Origin: Cytophagales bacterium
GTDB lineage: Bacteria; Bacteroidota; Bacteroidia; Cytophagales; Cytophagaceae
Assembly: GCA_013297765.1 (NCBI GenBank)
Contig: JAAFID010000002.1
Location: forward strand, 1 to 57,093
DNA: 57,093 bases
Direction: 5' to 3'
Below, piece after piece: positions 1 through 8,834 of this stretch; within the stretch, counting starts at the first letter, position 1; the number at the start of each line of letters is the position of its first letter. The notes below the pieces were generated by a model. It did not search any database, was not told where the DNA came from, and saw only the letters and a list, made by a program, of their open reading frames with translations. Position numbers and translations under genes: made by a program.

Positions 1-1452
1 ATAGCCAATGGAACCAATGCTGACCAAGCTACCGCAGCCATAGACGTGCCTACATCTTTTAGGGCTAAAGTAGGTAGCAATTATTCTAATGTGGTAAATG
101 TAACCGTTACCAACCCACCCGCAAAAGCAACCCTAACTGGACCAGCCAATGCAACAGCTACTTGTGAAGACAATGTAACAGGCTATACGCTAACATTAGC
201 CCCAGTAGAAAGCAATGCCGACTATACACTTTATAAAGATGACCAAGTACAATCTGCATTTACACTTGTCAATGGCAAATTCAGTGGCTTAAAACAAGCA
301 GGGGTTTACACCGTAAAAGCCAACCTTATAGAATCGCCTACTTGTATCAGTGATATGACAGAGACTTTCACCATTGCACCGGCCATATATCCAACCAAGT
401 TTACAGTATCGGGCGGTGGTTCTGCATGTGCCAATGCGGTAGGTGGCAATGCCAACATAGTATTGAGCGGTTCACAAATAGGGGTAATTTATGCCTTGAG
501 TGATCAAACTACTTCACTACTAGGCACAGGTGCTATACTTACTTTTTCCAAAACTTTAACTTCGGCCAATGCTGGCACCTACAGTGTAATTGCTTTAGAC
601 ACCTTGACACAGTGCCAAAGTGCTATGAATGAAGTTGCCGAAATAACAATTAGAACAGGAGTTGGTACTCCTACGTTGGTTGGTGAATCCACCTATTGCA
701 ACAAAGGTAGCAACGGCATAGCAGTAGTGGTGGACAATGCTACAAGCAAAGTTTGGAGCCTTAGCCCACCCAGTGCAGGTGCTATAGACCAAACAGGAAA
801 TGTAACCTGGAATGATACCTACACTGGAAAGGCTATCATAAAAATAGTCGTAAGTAATGAAGATTGTGGTACCGAAACAAAAGAGGATACTTTAACAACC
901 ACCCTTACAGCCACACCACAATCAAGCCCTATAATGGGAGATAGTTTGGTATGTAGAGGCAATATTGTTATCTATTCTGTAAAACCACAAGCAGGCATTA
1001 CCTACAACTGGACAATAAATGCCAATACCACCGTAGAAAAAGACGACAGCAAAGGCATTATCACCGTAACCTATATGGAAGACCTAAGCAAAGAAGGAGC
1101 TACGCTAAGTGTAACACCCACTTCTATTGGTTGTGGTCCTGGTCAAGTGCAGAGCAAACAAATCAACAAAGACAATGGCTGCGACCTGTTTGTACCCAAT
1201 ATCTTGACCCCCAATACCGCCGACAACAACAGTGTGTGGAAGCTAGAAGGCGTAGAGAACTACCCCAAGATGAGCATCCAAATCTTCAACCGATGGGGAG
1301 CCGAAGTACATAGCCATAGTGGTAAATACGACAAACCTTGGGACGGCACTACAGGCGGCAACCCACTACCCACCGCTACCTATTACTATGTGATAGACAA
1401 AAACGACGGCACAAGCAAAATCACAGGTAGCGTAACGGTGGTAAGAGAATGA
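1..1452 (+). CDS. Secreted T9SS type B (gliding-associated C-terminal domain) protein, 5' partial
   Basis: The reading frame is open from the first base of the window, so the gene starts upstream; the GTG at 46 is internal. The visible 480 or so residues are a string of Ig-like/PKD-like beta-sandwich segments rich in Thr, Asn and Ala with spaced Cys residues. They end in a roughly 90-residue domain (FVPNILTPN near its start, then IFNRWGAEV, then PWDGTTGGNPLPTATYYYVI) that matches the CHU_C or gliding motility-associated C-terminal family. That domain directs export through the type IX secretion system, and type B cargo is typically anchored or released at the surface. Probably a large adhesin-like surface protein; the N-terminal function cannot be seen. 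The domain call is secure, the biological role is inferred. Confidence 0.85.
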   Translation: MANGTNADQATAAIDVPTSFRAKVGSNYSNVVNVTVTNPPAKATLTGPANATATCEDNVTGYTLTLAPVESNADYTLYKDDQVQSAFTLVNGKFSGLKQAGVYTVKANLIESPTCISDMTETFTIAPAIYPTKFTVSGGGSACANAVGGNANIVLSGSQIGVIYALSDQTTSLLGTGAILTFSKTLTSANAGTYSVIALDTLTQCQSAMNEVAEITIRTGVGTPTLVGESTYCNKGSNGIAVVVDNATSKVWSLSPPSAGAIDQTGNVTWNDTYTGKAIIKIVVSNEDCGTETKEDTLTTTLTATPQSSPIMGDSLVCRGNIVIYSVKPQAGITYNWTINANTTVEKDDSKGIITVTYMEDLSKEGATLSVTPTSIGCGPGQVQSKQINKDNGCDLFVPNILTPNTADNNSVWKLEGVENYPKMSIQIFNRWGAEVHSHSGKYDKPWDGTTGGNPLPTATYYYVIDKNDGTSKITGSVTVVRE

Positions 1453-1476
1453 TGAATTAGGAATGATGAATCCATA

Positions 1477-1498
1477 GCCCACGGATTCGTCCGTGGGC
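1477..1498. repeat. 9-bp palindromic hairpin with TTCG tetraloop, REP-like
   Basis: Arms GCCCACGGA (1477-1485) and TCCGTGGGC (1490-1498) pair perfectly around a TTCG loop, 25 bases after the stop of the type B protein. No T-run follows (the next bases are ACAAAGAAATAA), so it is not a classical intrinsic terminator. GC-rich CCCACGG palindromes of this sort recur as REP-like elements in Bacteroidota genomes. I recall that from general knowledge; the copy number in this genome is not known to me. It may stabilise the 3' end of the mRNA. Confidence 0.5.
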
Positions 1499-1510
1499 AC
1501 AAAGAAATAA

Positions 1511-1729
1511 TACCATATCAAATTCAATAGCCAAAAAATACAACTATTTGTAACAAGTAATTTGTTAGAAAACTCCACTTATGAAATCACCTGTATCGAA
1601 GGCAAGAGCCTACAAACCGCTGTAGTGATTGGTGGCAGTATTGCCATAGGAAATCTAAAAACAGGAATTCTCCTAATCAAAATAAAAACCGACCTAGACG
1701 ATAGGGTGCAGCCGTTCGTGAAAGAATAG
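1511..1729 (+). pseudogene. Orphan T9SS type A sorting-domain fragment
   Basis: An open frame with no start codon, bounded upstream by a stop at 1508-1510, reads FNSQKIQLFVTSNLLENSTY at its start and ends in VQPFVKE before TAG at 1727-1729. It aligns with the C-terminus of the 772-residue protein encoded at 4779-7097 (PNPAKTELFVTGNLSEN through VQRLVKE). The YPNP motif is lost. It is therefore the last 70 or so codons of a vanished T9SS cargo gene, detached from any signal peptide. It is almost certainly not translated from its own start. Confidence 0.75.
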
Positions 1730-2028
1730 TTTTGCATTCCATATTAAAGCAGAAGATTTCTTCTATTTCTAAATATTAATTAACTCAATTAAATATGGAA
1801 AAATATCACCTATGTATTTTTGTGCTCGCCCTAGCAATTTGGGTATAATGAAGGCATTAAAAAATACTTTTGTGATAAATCGCAATTATTAAGTAGTTCT
1901 TAAAGTAAGTAGTACTTAGCCCATTATTCAAGTTTTTGCTCAATTTATTACTTCTTTAAGTTGTTATTAATGTAAAAACTACCGCATAAAAATTTATTAA
2001 AAAAAATAACTCAACCCCTTTAACTAAT

Positions 2029-3855
2029 ATGAAAACGCTAAAAAATTTATCATTCATCCTCCTTAAAGTCAGAAATATTCTTTTCTCTTTTTTCTTCCTG
2101 TTATTGTTTCCTTTGTACATCTCGGCTCAAAGTCAAAAGTCGACATTTGTATCAAGTACGCCAAATGATTGGGGAGTAGTAAAAGCCCCACTACCGAATA
2201 GTTTTTTTGCTGGCATGTGGACGAAAGTAGTTGCACCAATAGGCAGTGGTATTAAAGGAAATGACTATCCTATAAATTTCATTGCCCCCGAGGGAAACAT
2301 AATAGGGGTAAGCGGAAATCTTAATTTTGGTGGTGGTAATCCATGGATGTACAATGCTAATACAATGACAGGCGATAGCAAAGGCAAGTATTTAGGTGAT
2401 TGGGCATTTTATTTGCAAACGAAAACCGAGCAAGAGTGTAGAGGTTGGATATATATTGGCTTTTATGTACAACGAGTTGGTGGTACAACAAGGATGACTA
2501 CTTATGCCAAAATCAATACTACTGGTGCAATTGAACAAAGTGAAACTACGCCAGAAAATAGGATATACAATATAAATGAAGTTAATATAGGTGGCACAAG
2601 TACAGGTGCAGATCCTATGTATATGCAACATTTAAAAATAATCGATATGCCCAATACACCAACGGCAGCACAAATAAATGCAATAGCTTTAAATACAAAT
2701 CCCGATCTGACAGCTTGGGGCCACTGGCCACTTATATCGGGTGGCGTTAATGATGTTTCAGGAAATGGTAGAACCATCTTAAATAAAGGGAAATGGTATG
2801 CTGGGGTTGATGGACCTAATCTAAATGTTACCCCAATATTAGCTGATAGTATAACTTTAAATAAAAAAGAAATAACCTTAGGTATTAGTCAAACTATTCA
2901 ATTGCTGCCCATCATACACCCTAGCACAGCTACTAACCAAAATGTAACATGGACATCTTCAAATAAAAATGTGGCTGATGTTACTAATACTGGTATAGTA
3001 ACAGCAAAAGCGTTAGGTTCTGCTATAATAACTGTTACCACAACCAATGGAGGAAAAACAGCTACATGCAAAGTAAATGTTAGCGATGTAGTGCTACCTG
3101 TTGCAGAAAACGTAGCTCCGTTAGGTATAGGTTACGGATGGTCGGATATTCCTTTCGCTACCTCTACCAGTAACACAACTAGGATTGCAATAACTGGAAT
3201 AAATGATGGCGACAAAGCTACAAATGAACCTATACCGGATTGTACCATTGGGCAGGCCTGGCAGGCAGTGGGTGTTGTATGGACAGTTGCACAGTCGGCG
3301 AGCAAAGTGGTATTCTACAATGGCTCTTTTATAGATGGTAATGGATATTTTACATCTGGTATTAAAATACAATCGTCTATAGGTGGTAATAGATGGACAG
3401 ATGTGGCTGGATGGAATATATCACCCACTTACACCAATAGCTCTGATGATTGTGACAAGATATTTACTTTTACTGGACCATTACTATCTAACATTAAAGG
3501 TATTCGAGTAATTGGTCAGGTAGATGCCTCAAATAGTTCAATGCCTAGGGCTATTTCTGTAAAAGAATTTGAGGTGTACGGTGATGCAGTAACTGCTAAT
3601 ACCACAGCTAGTAATATGGAAGAAACAATTACTTCATATCCAAATCCAGCTCAGAATTTTCTAAATATAACCTTTAGTCAAGAATTACAAGATGTACAAC
3701 TTACCGTGTATGATGCATTGGGTAGTGAACTGATAAATAATAATGTAAATGGATCAATGGCGAAATTAAATATCGAAGGGTTAAGCAGTGGAATATATAT
3801 ATTGAAGGTAACTACAGATAGCAAAAGCAAATTAATTCGTTTTGTAAAACAATAG
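2029..3855 (+). CDS. Secreted multidomain T9SS protein (BIG2 and discoidin-like)
   Basis: 608 residues. An N-terminal signal peptide ends about residue 33 (YISAQ). Residues 36-260 form a beta-rich domain of lectin/LamG-like look that I cannot name with certainty. Residues 273-353 are a bacterial Ig-like BIG2 domain (SITLNKKEITLGISQTIQL, then VTWTSSNKNVADV, then GIVTAKALGSAIITVTT). Residues 360-520 resemble an F5/8 type C (discoidin) carbohydrate-binding module ending in VKEFEVYGDA. The last 70 residues are a T9SS type A sorting domain (SYPNPAQNFLNI through IRFVKQ). The makeup suggests an exported glycan-binding protein; no catalytic domain is recognised. A strong terminator follows at 3879. 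Confidence 0.85.
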   Translation: MKTLKNLSFILLKVRNILFSFFFLLLFPLYISAQSQKSTFVSSTPNDWGVVKAPLPNSFFAGMWTKVVAPIGSGIKGNDYPINFIAPEGNIIGVSGNLNFGGGNPWMYNANTMTGDSKGKYLGDWAFYLQTKTEQECRGWIYIGFYVQRVGGTTRMTTYAKINTTGAIEQSETTPENRIYNINEVNIGGTSTGADPMYMQHLKIIDMPNTPTAAQINAIALNTNPDLTAWGHWPLISGGVNDVSGNGRTILNKGKWYAGVDGPNLNVTPILADSITLNKKEITLGISQTIQLLPIIHPSTATNQNVTWTSSNKNVADVTNTGIVTAKALGSAIITVTTTNGGKTATCKVNVSDVVLPVAENVAPLGIGYGWSDIPFATSTSNTTRIAITGINDGDKATNEPIPDCTIGQAWQAVGVVWTVAQSASKVVFYNGSFIDGNGYFTSGIKIQSSIGGNRWTDVAGWNISPTYTNSSDDCDKIFTFTGPLLSNIKGIRVIGQVDASNSSMPRAISVKEFEVYGDAVTANTTASNMEETITSYPNPAQNFLNITFSQELQDVQLTVYDALGSELINNNVNGSMAKLNIEGLSSGIYILKVTTDSKSKLIRFVKQ

Positions 3856-3878
3856 TTAAGTTTACAATTATTTCCATG

Positions 3879-3912
3879 CCGCACTGATGAATAAATCAGT
3901 GCGGATTTTTTT
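3879..3912 (+). terminator. Intrinsic terminator
   Basis: A perfect 10-bp stem (CCGCACTGAT with ATCAGTGCGG), a 6-base loop GAATAA, then ATTTTTTT. It lies 24 bases after the stop of the BIG2/discoidin-like protein. Confidence 0.9.
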
Positions 3913-4156
3913 CGGATTGGTTTTGTAAAATATCGAAACCTTAGATTTAGCCTATCATAGGCACAATTGACCTACTCTCCATAGTTAATAAAAAGGACTT
4001 TAGGAATGAATGAAAAAAGGAAGTTATACTGCAAATAGCTGCACAATAACAAAATATACATAAACATTTGTTAATGAGTAATTTTACGTGGTATGTGGTT
4101 AGGTTTTACTTTTACTAATCAACAGAAGTTTATATCAATAGTTAGGTTAAACATTT
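3913..4156. other. Non-coding spacer
   Basis: AT-rich with no plausible ORF, hairpin or RNA gene seen. With the terminator, the gene-free span from 3856 is about 300 bases. Confidence 0.6.
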
Positions 4157-4697
4157 ATGAAAAATACAATTAAAATAATGTATTTGTTATGGACTATCCT
4201 AGTCTTACAAGCCAAATTATTACCTGCTCAAAATGATAGTAAACAGTGCTTTATACTGCATCGACCGAGGCTGTGCCTAATCCTGAGCGAGGTTGGTTTG
4301 TGTTTTATGAATTGAAACCCACATATTTCGACAACAGCAACAACTGGGCAACGCAAAACCTACTAGATAGGTATTTTAAAAAAGGGTATCGGATGATGAA
4401 GCACATAATCCTCTTGCCCAACGTGACAGGAAAATTGCCCCAAACCTACTTAGACCAGTTCCAGGCAATAACACTGGCATTTCACTGCACCCTAACCCTG
4501 CCAAAACTGAACTATTTGTATTGGGCAATTGGGTTTCAAATTCTAATTATGAAATTACCAGCATCGAAGGCAAGACCCTGCAAACAGGTTCTGTAACTGG
4601 AGGTAGTATTTTGATTGCAAATTTAAAAGCAGAATTGTATATTATTAAAATAAAAACTGAGGCTGGCGAAAGAGTGCAGCGGTTTGTGAAGGAGTAG
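4157..4697 (+). pseudogene. Broken secreted DUF4874/DUF4832-type T9SS protein
   Basis: Three pieces of one former gene lie in three frames. At 4157 an ATG opens a signal peptide (MKNTIKIMYLLWTILVLQAK, then LLPAQNDS). After a shift near 4245 the frame 4246-4460 reads EAVPNPERGWFVFYELKPTY and continues for about 60 residues; the NPERG motif and its position near the mature N-terminus fit DUF4874/DUF4832 proteins. Near 4470 the frame changes again to a T9SS sorting domain (HPNPAKTELFVLGNWVSNSN to VQRFVKE, stop TAG 4695-4697). The central several hundred residues expected for the family are missing. This looks like an internal deletion plus frameshifts. The 3' end is nearly identical in DNA to that of the next gene. 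Confidence 0.75.
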
Positions 4698-4778
4698 GTT
4701 TTCTCTTTAGCCAACCTGATTTCTTTCTTTTTATCATTTTCGATACAAATATTATTCTAAAAAATATAATCATAGCCT

Positions 4779-7097
4779 ATGAAAACGACATTATCAAAAG
4801 CAAAAAAAATGTTAGCCTTATGGGTGGCTACTTCTTGCTTGAATGTAACCGCCCAAGTATTACCTGGCAGATATACCACCTCTTGGGTCGGCAATACATT
4901 TGTACCCGCTGTACAAGGATATGATTTTATGCAGGGTTGGGCAAACAGTATGTTTGTAGATACAGATGGCACCATCTATGCCAATGCCTATTGGGATGAG
5001 GGAGCAAAGGAAGCTGGTATTTATAAAAATGGTAAGTGCATAGGTTTTATTCCCAATCAACATACTAGTGTAGATGGGGGTGCTATTACAGTAAATGCAA
5101 CCACTATTTGGGCAAGTGTAAATGAATATCAGGTGCGAAGTTTTTATAAAGGAGACTATGGAAATTATGATGCTGATATTACAGTAAGTACCCCAGGCAA
5201 TCCAGTACGTGGGCTTGCTGCTAGCAGTACAGAGCTTTTTGCAAGCGATTTTATAGGCAATAAGATTAAAGTTTTCAATACTAGTGGTGGTGCACCGTTA
5301 AGAAACTGGACAGTACCTAATCCCGGCCCACTAGCTCTAGATGGTAGTGGCAATGTATGGGTATTGAACTATACTACAAATTCTTATGGACCTGGTACTA
5401 CTATTCAATGTTATACAACTACAGGTACACTTTTGAAAACGATAACGTTGCCAGCTAATGTACAAGCAAAGTCTATAGCCATTCACAAAAAAAATAACCA
5501 ACTATATGTTACAGATATAGGAGTAAATATGCAAGTACATATTTATGGAAACATCAATACAACACCCATATTGCTTCAAAGTTTGGGGCAAAAAGGTGGA
5601 ATACTTGCTGGCACAAAAGGAGAAGTTGCAAATTTAAAATTCAATGTGCCCAGTCATTTAGGTGTAGATGAAAGCGGCAATATTATCGTATGGAGCAATG
5701 GCAATAATTCAGATGGTGCTAAAGCAATTGATGGAGACGGTCTAGGCACACACCTAGAAAGCTATACCAAGGAAGGGAAAAAAAATTGGGAAATATTAGG
5801 GCTACATTTTGTAGATCTAGGAACGTTTGACCCAGCCTCTGATGGATTAGATTTTTATACCAAACATGAGCATTTTACCATGGATTATGCTAAGCCCGAC
5901 GGAAATCAATGGACTTATAAAGGATTTACTATGGATAGGGATATATACCCTAATGATGAGCGAATGATACAAGATGGGGGTCACGCCTCTACTACAATTA
6001 TGCGTAGAATTCAAGGCAAACTGTATATGTTTATGACCTCAATGTATGCTGGAGGTTACCATATTTATCGTTTTGATACTAAAAATCAAGGCGAGATAGC
6101 TATACCCTGCGGCAAACTAGGTCAATGGGAAAAATTATGGATAGACACCAATGGTGATGGACAAGTAGCCCCAGCCGAGCAAGCAACTACATTGAACTTA
6201 CCACAATCTGAATTTTGGGGAAATAGTGTTGATAAGAATGGCACAATATGGATGGCCGACATATCATCAGGCATTCGTAATTATCCTGTACAATCCATCA
6301 ATAGCTTTGGCGTACCAGTGTATGCCAATACCTCTGCGTCGGTAGTACCTACTCCTGCTCCATTTGATGAAATTTACAGAATAGACTATGATGTAGAAAC
6401 TGATGCTATGTACCTTTCGGGCTATACCCCAGCTAAAGACAATGCCGACAATAATTGGGGAATAGCTGGTAGGGTATTTGCCAAATACCCCAATTGGAGC
6501 AAAGGCAATAGAACTGCTGCCTTTACTATAGATTTGCCATACAACCCTACTACTAATGAATCGGCCATTTCATTTATTGTCGAGGGAGATTATATTTTTG
6601 TTGTAGGTGTCACGTCTCGAGCCAAAGTATGGGTCTATAATACCAGTGATGGCAAGCTAGCTGGAATTATGATGCCCGGAGATAATGTTGGGGGAATAGA
6701 AAAAACGGGATGGTGCGATTTGCGTTACAGTATAGACGCTTTTAAAAGAAGCAATGGAGAATATTTAGTATCTGTAGAAGAAGATTTCTTTATGAAAGTG
6801 ATCCTCTACCGCTGGTGCCTCACGGGCGATTGCAAAGAAATACCTGCGGCCAACGAAGCAGCGCAAACTCAAGAAACCTATGCTCTATACCCTAACCCTG
6901 CCAAAACAGAATTATTTGTAACTGGAAATTTATCAGAAAATGTAACCTATGAAATTACCAGTATTGAAGGCAAAGCCTTGCAGGTAGGTACGTTGATTGG
7001 TAACAGCATTTCCATTGAAAGCCTTAAAGCTGGTTTTTACATTATTAAAATAAAGACTGAGGCTGGCGAAAGAGTGCAGCGGTTAGTGAAGGAGTAA
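4779..7097 (+). CDS. Secreted NHL-type beta-propeller protein with T9SS sorting domain
   Basis: 772 residues. A signal peptide is visible (MKTTLSKAKKMLALWVATSC, then LNVTAQ, cleavage about residue 26). The body has recurring propeller-blade signatures: residues 40-250 with MFVDTDGTIYANAYWDEG, then RGLAASSTELFASDF, then LALDGSGNVWVLNY and SIAIHKKNNQLYVTD; later LGVDESGNIIVWS and NGTIWMADISSGI. This suggests six- or seven-bladed NHL/SMP-30-like propellers, possibly two. A T9SS type A domain forms the last 70 or so residues (YPNPAKTELFV to VQRLVKE). No catalytic residues can be assigned; binding or lyase activity on a glycan is possible. The C-terminal DNA closely matches the broken gene just upstream. 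Confidence 0.85.
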   Translation: MKTTLSKAKKMLALWVATSCLNVTAQVLPGRYTTSWVGNTFVPAVQGYDFMQGWANSMFVDTDGTIYANAYWDEGAKEAGIYKNGKCIGFIPNQHTSVDGGAITVNATTIWASVNEYQVRSFYKGDYGNYDADITVSTPGNPVRGLAASSTELFASDFIGNKIKVFNTSGGAPLRNWTVPNPGPLALDGSGNVWVLNYTTNSYGPGTTIQCYTTTGTLLKTITLPANVQAKSIAIHKKNNQLYVTDIGVNMQVHIYGNINTTPILLQSLGQKGGILAGTKGEVANLKFNVPSHLGVDESGNIIVWSNGNNSDGAKAIDGDGLGTHLESYTKEGKKNWEILGLHFVDLGTFDPASDGLDFYTKHEHFTMDYAKPDGNQWTYKGFTMDRDIYPNDERMIQDGGHASTTIMRRIQGKLYMFMTSMYAGGYHIYRFDTKNQGEIAIPCGKLGQWEKLWIDTNGDGQVAPAEQATTLNLPQSEFWGNSVDKNGTIWMADISSGIRNYPVQSINSFGVPVYANTSASVVPTPAPFDEIYRIDYDVETDAMYLSGYTPAKDNADNNWGIAGRVFAKYPNWSKGNRTAAFTIDLPYNPTTNESAISFIVEGDYIFVVGVTSRAKVWVYNTSDGKLAGIMMPGDNVGGIEKTGWCDLRYSIDAFKRSNGEYLVSVEEDFFMKVILYRWCLTGDCKEIPAANEAAQTQETYALYPNPAKTELFVTGNLSENVTYEITSIEGKALQVGTLIGNSISIESLKAGFYIIKIKTEAGERVQRLVKE

Positions 7098-7205
7098 CAA
7101 GTTTTACGTGTGCATAGCCCCCGAATTTATAGGTCGAAGTAATACATCTGTTTTTTGAACCAGTAAATTGTATCTGTAAACCTGCACGCGAAATATGCGG
7201 ACATA

Positions 7206-7232
7206 AAAAAAGCTCCATAAAGGAGCTTTTTT
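7206..7232. terminator. Bidirectional intrinsic terminator
   Basis: Stem AAAAAAGCTCC / GGAGCTTTTTT around the loop ATAAA, placed between the convergent propeller gene (plus) and the small lipoprotein gene (minus). The A-run and T-run make it usable from both sides. Confidence 0.85.
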
Positions 7233-7253
7233 CGTTTTGCAATAAATTGCAAA

Positions 7254-7451
7254 TTACTTTTTCAAAGAATCAACTTTTGCAGCAGCAGAATCAACTACCA
7301 TAGCAGCAGAATCAACTACAGCAGCAGCTTCTTCAACTACAGCAGCAGCAGAATCAACTACAGCCTCAGAAGAAGCCTCATCTTTTTTCTCTCCGCAAGC
7401 AACAAAAGAAAGTGTACCTGCTACGAACAATAATGCAAATAAATTTTTCAT
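7254..7451 (-). CDS. Small heptad-repeat lipoprotein
   Basis: 65 residues. The signal peptide MKNLFALLFVAGTLSFVAC ends in a lipobox-like FVAC, so Cys19 is the likely lipidated residue. After an acidic linker (GEKKDEASSEA) the rest is five exact 7-residue units (VVDSAAA, VVEEAAA, VVDSAAM, VVDSAAA, KVDSLKK). The regular heptad spacing predicts a short amphipathic helix or coiled coil, in outline like a miniature Braun-type lipoprotein with a terminal Lys. No family is recognised and peptidoglycan linkage is speculation. The heptads are mirrored by 21-bp DNA repeats. A tandem duplication of TTTTATTTAGACT lies just upstream of the start. Confidence 0.8.
   Translation of the reverse strand: MKNLFALLFVAGTLSFVACGEKKDEASSEAVVDSAAAVVEEAAAVVDSAAMVVDSAAAKVDSLKK
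7264..7368. repeat. Five tandem 21-bp units inside the lipoprotein gene
   Basis: Units begin at 7264, 7285, 7306, 7327 and 7348, each related to GCAGAATCAACTACAGCAGCA on the plus strand. They encode the heptads of the small lipoprotein. The units are similar enough for slippage to add or remove a heptad without breaking the frame. Confidence 0.85.
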
Positions 7452-7615
7452 AATTTTTTTTATTTAGACTTTTTATTTAGACTTTAAGCCGTAAAAATAT
7501 GTTTAATATTTATGCTAACCAAAAAATAGGACTTTTTTTTTCAAAAAATTTCAAAATAGAACGCATTAACCTTTAAAATGTTTTTATTTTAATAAATTCT
7601 ATTGGTTAATTGATA

Positions 7616-8491
7616 TTACAAATGTCGCTCTGAATGGTACGATGACCTTACCAAAGGCCCCGATTCTACATATTTTAACCCTCTTTTCAATCCTTCTTCT
7701 TTGTACTTGGCAAATAAATCAGGATGAATAAATTCGGCTACCTCGAGGTGAAGTTTGGTAGGCTGCAAATATTGCCCAAGAGTAAGCACGTCTAAACCAT
7801 GTGCCACTAAGTCGTCCATGGCTTCGTACACCTCTTCTTCTGTTTCGCCCACACCCAGCATAATGCCAGATTTGGTGCGTTTGCCCATAGTCTTGGTGCG
7901 TTGTATTTGCTCCAGACTACGCTCGTATTTGGCCTGTGGACGTACCATTCTATACAGTCGCTTTACTGTTTCCATGTTGTGCGATACTACCTCTTGCCCA
8001 CCAGCAATCATGCGTTCTAGGGCGTCCCAATTGTTTTTTACATCGGGTATTAGTGTTTCTATAGTGGTGCTCGGCGACAGTGCTTTTACCTTTACCACCG
8101 TTTGATACCATATTTCTGCACCACGGTCTTTTAGCTCGTCTCTATTTACAGAGGTGATAACGCAGTGTTTTACTTGCATCAATTTTACGGCCTCTGCTAC
8201 TCGTTTTGGTTCGTCGGTATCATATTCATTGGGTTTGCCAGTGGCTACCGCACAGAAAGAGCAACTGCGTGTACATACATTGCCCAAAATCATAAAAGTA
8301 GCAGTACCCTCGCCCCAGCATTCGCCCATGTTTGGGCAGTTGCCACTTTCGCAAATGGTATGTAGCTTGTGCTCATCTACCAATTGTCTTACCTTCAAAT
8401 ATTCTTTACCCACTGGCAATTTTACACGCAGCCAATCGGGTTTTTTAGCTATTTTTTTTTCAGAATTTTCTATCGTGGGAAGTGGAATCAT
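7616..8491 (-). CDS. lipA: Lipoyl synthase
   Basis: 291 residues, the normal length. It inserts two sulfurs into protein-bound octanoyl groups to make lipoyl cofactor for 2-oxoacid dehydrogenases and the glycine cleavage system. The auxiliary 4Fe-4S cluster ligands are C47, C52 and C58 ([12 protein letters not shown]). The radical-SAM cluster ligands are C73, C77 and C80 (CTRSCSFC). The conserved C-terminal RSSYHSE provides the cluster-ligating serine. It is cytoplasmic and transcribed alone; no lipB is visible nearby. The start MIPLPTIEN is the only reasonable ATG before the family's conserved region. Confidence 0.97.
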   Translation of the reverse strand: MIPLPTIENSEKKIAKKPDWLRVKLPVGKEYLKVRQLVDEHKLHTICESGNCPNMGECWGEGTATFMILGNVCTRSCSFCAVATGKPNEYDTDEPKRVAEAVKLMQVKHCVITSVNRDELKDRGAEIWYQTVVKVKALSPSTTIETLIPDVKNNWDALERMIAGGQEVVSHNMETVKRLYRMVRPQAKYERSLEQIQRTKTMGKRTKSGIMLGVGETEEEVYEAMDDLVAHGLDVLTLGQYLQPTKLHLEVAEFIHPDLFAKYKEEGLKRGLKYVESGPLVRSSYHSERHL

Positions 8492-8834
8492 GTTTTTGAA
8501 TGGAAAAAAACGCTGGTAAAGATAGCCAATATTTCAATATTAGTGTAAACCCATTTGGAATGATTTTGTATAAATCAACCTTAGATTGTATGGTATAAAA
8601 TTGAATGCACTTGCATTAAAAACATATAGTGTACACAAAAATTAATGCTAAAAAACCACTAATTTTGACAATATCTATAGTTTTTACTGCTAATCATGTA
8701 AAATATTGTATGTCTTACTTAAAATATACTTTCTATATAGATAGCAATAGTCGATACCATATATAGATATTAAGTTTCATAGCATTTTCGATATTGCCCA
8801 GCGAGGGTAATATTTTTACTAAAATTGGCATACG
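8492..8834. other. 343-bp divergent spacer between lipA and the sensor kinase operon
   Basis: No ORF of note. It should hold promoters in both directions. A weak palindrome AATGCA-CT-TGCATT occurs at 8604-8617, about 220 bases before the kinase start; it could be a regulator site but is short. A TATCTTTA sequence on the minus strand (8517-8524) is a 7/8 match to the -7 element and could serve lipA. Confidence 0.4.

Larger units (their letters stand above)
1453..2028. other. 576-bp intergenic stretch with a hairpin and gene debris
   Basis: No intact gene was found. The stretch holds a 9-bp hairpin with a TTCG loop (1477-1498), an orphan T9SS sorting-domain fragment (1511-1729), and a 17-codon ORF at 1795-1848 whose product (MEKYHLCIFVLALAIWV) resembles a truncated signal peptide. 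The rest is AT-rich and presumably carries the promoter of the gene at 2029. Together these pieces look like the remains of one or more secreted-protein genes. Confidence 0.6.

Noticed and set aside
1795-1848. 17-codon ORF with signal-peptide-like product
   Set aside because: Too short to call a gene; noted only as debris in the spacer.
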